A stretch of 6,542 bases of DNA, taken from contig CALLPU010000283.1 of assembly GCA_938016235.1 (NCBI GenBank), positions 1 through 6,542 on the forward strand, written 5' to 3'. The translations under genes were made by a program, and so were the position numbers. The notes under the pieces are model-generated. The model was not told the origin of the DNA. It was given only the letters and a program-made list of their open reading frames with translations, and searched no databases. This DNA is from an uncultured Granulosicoccus sp. GTDB taxonomy: Bacteria > Pseudomonadota > Gammaproteobacteria > Granulosicoccales > Granulosicoccaceae. Below, in pieces: positions 1-6,542 of the stretch. The first letter of the stretch is position 1; each line of letters starts with the position of its first letter.

Positions 1-11
1 AAACAGGTCAT

Positions 12-1292
12 ATGGTTTTCAAGAGCGATTCGAATCCAACAGCCTCAAACGCTGACGAAAACGGCACGATTGTTTTGTCAGCGGCAGGTGCAGTATCGCC
101 GGTCAACGAGCTGAATGCCGTCAACCGTGTAGCAATCTGCAAGACGGCATCCGTTGTTCATGTGCAGCGCAATGATCAGATAAAGCCTGAGAACTCGCAC
201 CGCTGGCTGATGTATCTGGTGGAAGGATCACTGACACTGTATTCGGGCAAGGAAGAGGTAGGAGTGATTAATGCTCGTACACCTGAAGCGTTACAACCCA
301 TGTTTCAGGATAAGGGCGCCTATCAAAGTGCCCGTACCAGTACTGTAGCCAAGATCGTCAAGTTTGGCCGTGAGCAGTTGGACATCCTGCTCAAGGAACA
401 GCAAAAGAACGCCGTGTCTGTCATGGATGTGCAGGTGGGTGAGCTGGACAATCTGATATTCGACGATATCATCGCAGCGATGACATCGCATACAGCCTCT
501 CTGGCCAGTTCATCAGAGTCGGCTGCCAAAATACTTGCGTCGTATTCCAAAGTGGCGGGTATACCCCAGTTGGCTGAAGTGATTCAGTGCGATCCGGGGC
601 TGGCTGTTCACATTGTGAAAGCCGCGAACAAGGTAGACGTCGGTACGACGGAATCCACGTCCAGTATACGCGGGGCAATCACGCGCCTGGGCGTAGAAGA
701 GACTCAGCGCAGTATTGCTGATCTACTACAACGCAACACACTGGTACCGGCAAACGAGGTTATAGAAAAGCGATTTCGACGATTCGTTCAGCGCACGACA
801 CTTGCTGGCGCTATCGTTCAAGTACTGTCCAAAGAGATTCCACACCTCAAGCCTGAAGTTGCTATGCTGATTGCGCTGTCCGCTGATGTGGGTGAGTTAC
901 TGATACTCAAGTATGCCAACGATCATGCGGATCACTTTACTGATGATCAGGCGCTGGCTGGCGTTATCGAAAATCTGCGTGTTATTGTCAGTGGCTGGTT
1001 GATGAGCGCCTGGGATTTTCCGGAAGAGTTTGTCGACGCCTGCCATACGTCCAGAGACTGGTATCGCACCCACAACGGTGAGATCACCTACACCGATCTG
1101 GTGACAGCCGCTTTGCTGATCATTCAGTCCGAGATGCCCGATGCCGAACAGAGCTCCATTCCCGGCGCGGATAATCTGCTGCTGGCAAGACGGCTTCAGC
1201 AGTCAGGTATCGACCTGACTTCCCCGGGTGAAATCGTCAAGGCAGCCACCAGCCGAATCGTGACCGTACAAGCCCTGCTCAAGGCGAGCTGA
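12..1292 (+). CDS. HDOD-domain signalling protein with N-terminal cyclic-nucleotide-binding-like region
   Basis: Encodes 426 residues. HDOD domains are non-enzymatic relatives of HD phosphohydrolases that serve as cytoplasmic scaffolds in bacterial signalling. Residues about 35-135 have the beta-rich pattern of a CRP-type sensor fold (for example EGSLTLYSG at 71-79), but the usual phosphate-binding cassette is not obvious, so ligand binding is unproven. Residues about 165-345 fit HDOD: GIPQLAEVIQCDPGLAVHIV near 183-202, SSIRGAITRLG near 218-227, then ADVG at 291-294 where a true HD enzyme has HDIG, and WDFPEEFVDAC at 334-344. Loss of that histidine argues against phosphodiesterase activity. 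No signal peptide or membrane segment is seen. The ATG at 12 is preceded by AGG at 5-7, a short spacing, and only 11 upstream bases are visible, so the promoter and exact start are unsettled. The gene converges on the MOSC gene. The HDOD assignment is firm, the sensor domain is probable and the cellular role is unknown. Confidence 0.82.
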   Translation: MVFKSDSNPTASNADENGTIVLSAAGAVSPVNELNAVNRVAICKTASVVHVQRNDQIKPENSHRWLMYLVEGSLTLYSGKEEVGVINARTPEALQPMFQDKGAYQSARTSTVAKIVKFGREQLDILLKEQQKNAVSVMDVQVGELDNLIFDDIIAAMTSHTASLASSSESAAKILASYSKVAGIPQLAEVIQCDPGLAVHIVKAANKVDVGTTESTSSIRGAITRLGVEETQRSIADLLQRNTLVPANEVIEKRFRRFVQRTTLAGAIVQVLSKEIPHLKPEVAMLIALSADVGELLILKYANDHADHFTDDQALAGVIENLRVIVSGWLMSAWDFPEEFVDACHTSRDWYRTHNGEITYTDLVTAALLIIQSEMPDAEQSSIPGADNLLLARRLQQSGIDLTSPGEIVKAATSRIVTVQALLKAS

Positions 1293-1331
1293 CGTTCAAG
1301 CTACCCTTCGGGTGATGAACAACAACAGGTT

Positions 1332-1356
1332 GCGCAGCCGATTAATCTGGCTGCGT
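1332..1356. terminator. Probable bidirectional terminator hairpin between convergent genes
   Basis: Bases 1332-1339 (GCGCAGCC) pair with 1349-1356 (GGCTGCGT): seven Watson-Crick pairs plus one G-T wobble at the base. The interior GATTAATC at 1340-1347 is self-complementary and can extend the stem past a one-base bulge. It lies between the stop codons of the HDOD gene and the MOSC gene. On the minus strand the stem is followed by a loosely U-rich stretch (AACCTGTTGTTGTTC), which makes it a better terminator for the MOSC transcript. On the plus strand the following sequence is only weakly T-rich. There is no perfect U-tract, so efficiency is uncertain. Confidence 0.6.
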
Positions 1357-1383
1357 GGCTCTTGTCGGTTTCAGGGGCAGTGT

Positions 1384-1965
1384 TTACTGATCTGCGCTCC
1401 AGTGGCACACCGGTGGCACATGCAGCGCCAGCGTATCGCCCACACGTAGTGATCCTGGTCGTTCAACCCACAATGTCACACCGCGTCTTCCCAATGCCGC
1501 TTTGGCAAAATGCTTGCCGAAGCCGGGGCGATGCCGCTCGATAATGTCACCGGGGAAGCGGCAGGGCGCGTTTTCCATATCCACCACCAACGCCGTACCG
1601 TTGTCTGCTATCAATCGGGCAGAGGGCGGGATTTTGCTGAAATCAGGCAAGCCTTCCACTACCAGGTTAGCGCCGACCCAGCCCGGTTGTATGTCATCCA
1701 ATCCCATATCGCGACAAATATCAGTCAACTGCTCTGTCGAAAGCGCTGATACCTGGCGAGTGTTTCTGATCTCAGTACCTTTGGGGTACTGACTTTTCAC
1801 TCGCACACACGAAGAGCGCGTCAGCCCGCTGTGCGAATCTCCCATGAACCCTGCGTAGTCCACGTCCACCGACTCAAGCGCCGTTGTGCAGAGATCCTTA
1901 CCCGTAGTATTGATACCCAGAAATCTGATCGTTGCGACCAGGTTTGTTGGGGATAGCATGGGCAT
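1384..1965 (-). CDS. MOSC-domain protein (molybdenum cofactor sulfurase C-terminal-like)
   Basis: Encodes 193 residues, essentially one stand-alone MOSC domain. MOSC proteins include the C-terminal part of eukaryotic Moco sulfurases, mARC, and the bacterial proteins YiiM and YcbX. They are thought to handle sulfur or the molybdenum cofactor through a conserved cysteine. Visible family marks are GFMGDSHSG near 39-47 (the GD-x-H element), NTRQVSALS at 68-76, GWVGANLVVEGL near 95-106, ENAPC with the key cysteine at 135, and the closing GVTLWVERPGSLRVGDTLAL at 162-181. No N-terminal beta-barrel extension or ferredoxin domain is present, so it resembles the short single-domain type; the substrate cannot be predicted. 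The start is ambiguous: ATG codons at 1965 and 1959 (M1 and M3) both lack a strong Shine-Dalgarno. It lies 74 bases downstream of ispH on the same strand with no clear terminator between them, so it may be transcribed with the ispH cluster. The stop is TAA at 1384-1386. Confidence 0.85.
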   Translation of the reverse strand: MPMLSPTNLVATIRFLGINTTGKDLCTTALESVDVDYAGFMGDSHSGLTRSSCVRVKSQYPKGTEIRNTRQVSALSTEQLTDICRDMGLDDIQPGWVGANLVVEGLPDFSKIPPSARLIADNGTALVVDMENAPCRFPGDIIERHRPGFGKHFAKAALGRRGVTLWVERPGSLRVGDTLALHVPPVCHWSADQ

Positions 1966-2039
1966 CTTGATTCGTGTCCGTGTTTACCGGCATGCATGCA
2001 CTACCTACACACCAGATTTGGAAAAGTGTAACGACGATA
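1966..2039 (-). other. ispH-MOSC intergenic gap with 10-base palindrome
   Basis: This 74-base gap separates the ispH stop from the MOSC start. It contains a perfect 10-base palindrome, GCATGCATGC, at 1990-1999. I see no hairpin followed by a U-run that would end the ispH transcript, and no promoter close to consensus for the MOSC gene. The simplest reading is a plain spacer in a read-through transcript. The palindrome could be chance or a protein-binding half-site pair, and nothing else in the window repeats it to support a regulatory role. Confidence 0.3.
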
Positions 2040-2996
2040 TCAGGGACGTGTATTAACGTCCATGCGCCGAAGTGCTTTGGGAATGGAGAAAGTGATGGTC
2101 TCTTCTATTCCGTCGGACTCGATAGCCGTCTCCCCGCCTTCGGCCTTGAGGCGTTCTATCACTTCACTGACCAGAACTTCAGGCGCGGATGCACCGGCCG
2201 TTACGCCCACCTTTTGCTTGCCGGCCAGCCAGGCGCTGTCGATATCAATGGCGCGAGTGATGAGTCGAGAATCAACACCGGCGCGCTCTCCCAGCTCTGC
2301 CAGACGGTTGGAGTTGGAGCTGTTGCTCGCGCCCACCACTAACAGCAGATCCACTTCCTCGCATAATTTTTTGACTGCATCCTGTCGGTTTTGTGTGGCG
2401 TAGCAAATGTCGTCACGGTTTGGGGCAGCAATCCCTGGGAAACGCGCTCTTAGCGCGTCAATGATCTCCTGTGTGTCGTCTACCGACAGTGTGGTCTGGG
2501 AGACGAAAGCCAGTTCTTCGGGGTTCTCGATCTCAAGTGTTGCTACATCGGCGGGTGATTCAACCAGGATGATACGGCCACCCTTGCTGGTATCGTAACG
2601 GCCCATGGTGCCTTCCACTTCCGGATGTCCTGCGTGTCCGATCAGAATAACTTCCTTGCCCTGGCGGGCATACTTGACCACTTCGAGGTGCACTTTCGTT
2701 ACCAGCGGGCAGGTGGCATCAAACACTTGCAGGCCGCGTTCGTTAGCGGCAGATTCCACAGCGTGGGAGACGCCGTGGGCACTGAAAATCACGGTGGCAT
2801 CGTCGGGCACTTCATCCAGCTCTTCAACAAAAACTGCGCCCTTGTCGCGTAAGGCATCCACAACGAACTTGTTATGGACAACCTCATGGCGGACATAGAT
2901 GGGAGCGCCGTGAATATCGATGGCCCGTTCGACAATTTCGATGGCTCTGTCGACGCCTGCGCAAAAACCGCGAGGATTGGCTAGCAGGATTTGCAT
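2040..2996 (-). CDS. ispH: 4-hydroxy-3-methylbut-2-enyl diphosphate reductase
   Basis: Iron-sulfur enzyme of the cytoplasm that catalyses the last step of the MEP pathway, reducing HMBPP to isopentenyl and dimethylallyl diphosphate. The product is 318 residues, close to the 316 of E. coli IspH. The three cluster-ligand cysteines are present at C12 (NPRGFCAGVDRA), C96 (DATCPLVTKVH) and C198 (DICYATQNRQDAV). Substrate-site residues are also intact: H41 (RHEVVHN), H74 (FSAHGVS), H124 and the proton-relay E126 (GHPEVEGT), T168 (SQTTLSVDDT), S226/S227/N228 (GASNSSNSNRL) and S270 (AGASAPE). I placed the start at the ATG at 2996 rather than the in-frame ATG at 3047: it gives the family-standard MQILLANPRGFC start and has a strong AGGAA seven bases upstream, whereas the longer form would add 17 residues with no family match and overlap lspA. 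The Shine-Dalgarno overlaps the lspA stop, so translational coupling is likely. Confidence 0.97.
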   Translation of the reverse strand: MQILLANPRGFCAGVDRAIEIVERAIDIHGAPIYVRHEVVHNKFVVDALRDKGAVFVEELDEVPDDATVIFSAHGVSHAVESAANERGLQVFDATCPLVTKVHLEVVKYARQGKEVILIGHAGHPEVEGTMGRYDTSKGGRIILVESPADVATLEIENPEELAFVSQTTLSVDDTQEIIDALRARFPGIAAPNRDDICYATQNRQDAVKKLCEEVDLLLVVGASNSSNSNRLAELGERAGVDSRLITRAIDIDSAWLAGKQKVGVTAGASAPEVLVSEVIERLKAEGGETAIESDGIEETITFSIPKALRRMDVNTRP

Positions 2997-3003
2997 AACG
3001 TTG

Positions 3004-3008
3004 TTCCT
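3004..3008 (-). promoter_or_regulatory. Shine-Dalgarno of ispH, overlapping the lspA stop
   Basis: AGGAA on the minus strand sits seven bases before the ATG at 2996 and shares bases with the TAG stop codon of lspA (3007-3009). This fixes the ispH start at 2996 and suggests that ribosomes finishing lspA pass directly to ispH. Confidence 0.8.
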
Positions 3009-3507
3009 ATTTGAGTGCGGAGTCGGGTTCGTCGGCTGCGGGTTCATTTTTTTCGAACAGCGTCAGAATCAGCAGCAATACCGTGCCGCAGGATATCGCT
3101 GCGTCCGCGATATTGAACGAAGGAAAGTAACTCGTATTCCAGTAGACCTGAATGAAATCCACAACGTAGCCATACCAGACACGGTCAATCAGATTGCCAA
3201 TGGCACCACCGAGTATCAGCGAAATGGACAGGCTTAACCAGCGCTCTTCTTTACTCATGCGATACAGCCAGACGCTCAGGACAATGCTGACGATCAGGCT
3301 GATAGCCGTAAAAAACCAGCGCTGCCAGCCACCGGCGTTGTCCAGGAAGCTGAACGCTGCGCCGTAGTTGTAAGCCTTGGTAATGTTGAAGAAACCGGTG
3401 ACCGGTATCTGTTCGTACATCGCCAGTGTCTTGTCAGCCCAGATCTTGGTGATCTGATCCAGTATGACGATAACGGCGACGATGCCATAGCGCAGGATAT
3501 GGGGCAT
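3007..3507 (-). CDS. lspA: Lipoprotein signal peptidase (signal peptidase II)
   Basis: Inner-membrane aspartyl protease that removes the signal peptide from prolipoproteins after Lgt adds diacylglycerol to the lipobox cysteine. The product is 166 residues (E. coli: 164). Four hydrophobic segments are visible near residues 8-25, 64-82, 91-108 and 133-151. Family blocks are LDQITKIWAD at 16-25, AYNYGAAFSFL at 45-55, GGAIGNLIDR at 100-109, VVDF at 115-118 and FNIADAAI at 131-138. From family knowledge, the catalytic aspartate pair falls in the VVDF and NIAD blocks (D117 and D135); D108 in NLIDR is also conserved. An in-frame ATG at 3567 would add 20 polar, arginine-rich residues lying inside ileS. 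I prefer the ATG at 3507, two bases after the ileS stop, because it gives the usual length and N-terminus. No good Shine-Dalgarno precedes it, so it probably relies on ribosomes terminating on ileS. Confidence 0.96.
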   Translation of the reverse strand: MPHILRYGIVAVIVILDQITKIWADKTLAMYEQIPVTGFFNITKAYNYGAAFSFLDNAGGWQRWFFTAISLIVSIVLSVWLYRMSKEERWLSLSISLILGGAIGNLIDRVWYGYVVDFIQVYWNTSYFPSFNIADAAISCGTVLLLILTLFEKNEPAADEPDSALK

Positions 3508-3509
3508 GG

Positions 3510-6344
<2,835 letters not shown>

Positions 6345-6459
6345 GTGGTTTACTTCTTCTTGAGGGTCGAAACGGGTCAGCTCGTCGTGGCTGGCCCAAG
6401 GCTTCTATCAGGGTATCGGCCGGATCATGATGCTATCCGGAACACTACAACAGTGTAAG
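6345..6459 (-). other. ribF-ileS intergenic leader with two small hairpins
   Basis: This 115-base gap has two inverted repeats just after the ribF stop in the transcribed direction. One is ACACT (6452-6456, minus strand) pairing with AGTGT (6442-6446) over a five-base loop. The other is CCGGAT (6435-6440) pairing with ATCCGG (6420-6425) over a nine-base loop. Neither is followed by a U-run, so they do not look like intrinsic terminators; they could be RNA-processing or stability elements, or chance. The distal end carries the purine-rich AGAAGAAGT (6352-6360) that is probably the ileS ribosome-binding site. I found no convincing sigma-70 promoter and no T-box features. Confidence 0.35.
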
Positions 6460-6542
6460 TCATCTGTGGTTCATCAGTTCTCTGGCGGAATCAGCATCCC
6501 TGGCAATCTGGCTTTTGAGTTCATCGAGTGAATCAAATCGCT
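6460..6542 (-). CDS. ribF: Riboflavin kinase/FAD synthetase, C-terminal end (partial)
   Basis: Only the last 26 codons and the TGA stop (6460-6462) are in the window; the 5' part lies beyond the right edge. Reading the minus strand from 6540 gives RFDSLDELKSQIARDADSAR followed by ELMNHR. This matches the typical C-terminal helix of bacterial RibF (E. coli has a similar FASLDELKAQIARD-type segment). RibF phosphorylates riboflavin to FMN and adenylates FMN to FAD in the cytoplasm; the C-terminal part belongs to the riboflavin kinase module. Its position directly upstream of ileS on the same strand is the standard gammaproteobacterial arrangement, which strongly supports a call made from so short a fragment. 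The open left end means no start codon is visible. Confidence 0.88.
   Translation of the reverse strand, partial: RFDSLDELKSQIARDADSARELMNHR

Noticed and set aside
1502..1792. Plus-strand open frames opposite the MOSC gene
   Set aside because: The minus-strand frame carries clear MOSC motifs including the conserved cysteine, so the overlapping plus-strand frames are not credible genes.
1966..2039. Possible promoter for the MOSC gene (TTACAC around 2025 with a poor -10)
   Set aside because: The -35-like hexamer has four of six matches, but no acceptable -10 lies at the right spacing, so it is not better than chance.
2997..3047. Upstream in-frame extension of ispH to an ATG at 3047
   Set aside because: The 17 added residues match no IspH N-terminus and would overlap lspA, while the ATG at 2996 has a well-placed Shine-Dalgarno and gives the family-standard start.
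6345..6459. Possible T-box or other riboswitch controlling ileS
   Set aside because: No T-box consensus, specifier-loop layout or terminator/antiterminator pair is visible, and T-boxes are not expected in Gammaproteobacteria.

Overview
The window looks like chromosomal DNA from a gammaproteobacterium that is not an enterobacterium. The evidence is the gene order ribF-ileS-lspA-ispH, the close resemblance of the IleS N-terminus and motif spacing to the E. coli-type enzyme, and a base composition that looks moderately GC-rich by eye. No genus can be named from the sequence alone. There is no mobile element, CRISPR array, tRNA or rRNA, and the region reads as core genome.

Layout. At the left edge a plus-strand gene (12-1292) encodes a two-part regulatory protein: an N-terminal region resembling a cyclic-nucleotide-binding fold, followed by a degenerate HDOD domain. 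It converges on a minus-strand gene block across a 91-base gap holding a strong hairpin (1332-1356), probably a shared terminator. The rest of the window is on the minus strand. In transcription order (right to left) it contains the last 26 codons of ribF (6460-6542), a 115-base gap with two small hairpins, ileS (3510-6344), lspA (3007-3507), ispH (2040-2996), a 74-base gap, and a MOSC-domain gene (1384-1965).

How the genes relate. ribF, ileS, lspA and ispH form the familiar housekeeping cluster for flavin cofactor synthesis, isoleucyl-tRNA charging, lipoprotein signal-peptide removal and the last step of the MEP isoprenoid pathway. ileS and lspA are 2 bases apart, and the ispH Shine-Dalgarno overlaps the lspA stop codon, so translation is probably coupled along the cluster. 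fkpB/slpA, the peptidyl-prolyl isomerase gene that sits between lspA and ispH in E. coli and Pseudomonas, is absent. The MOSC gene follows ispH with no obvious terminator and may be the last gene of the transcript.

I did not find a convincing new biological system. The points most worth a second look are the missing fkpB, the divergent sensor-HDOD protein, the hairpins in the ribF-ileS gap and the MOSC gene appended to the operon.
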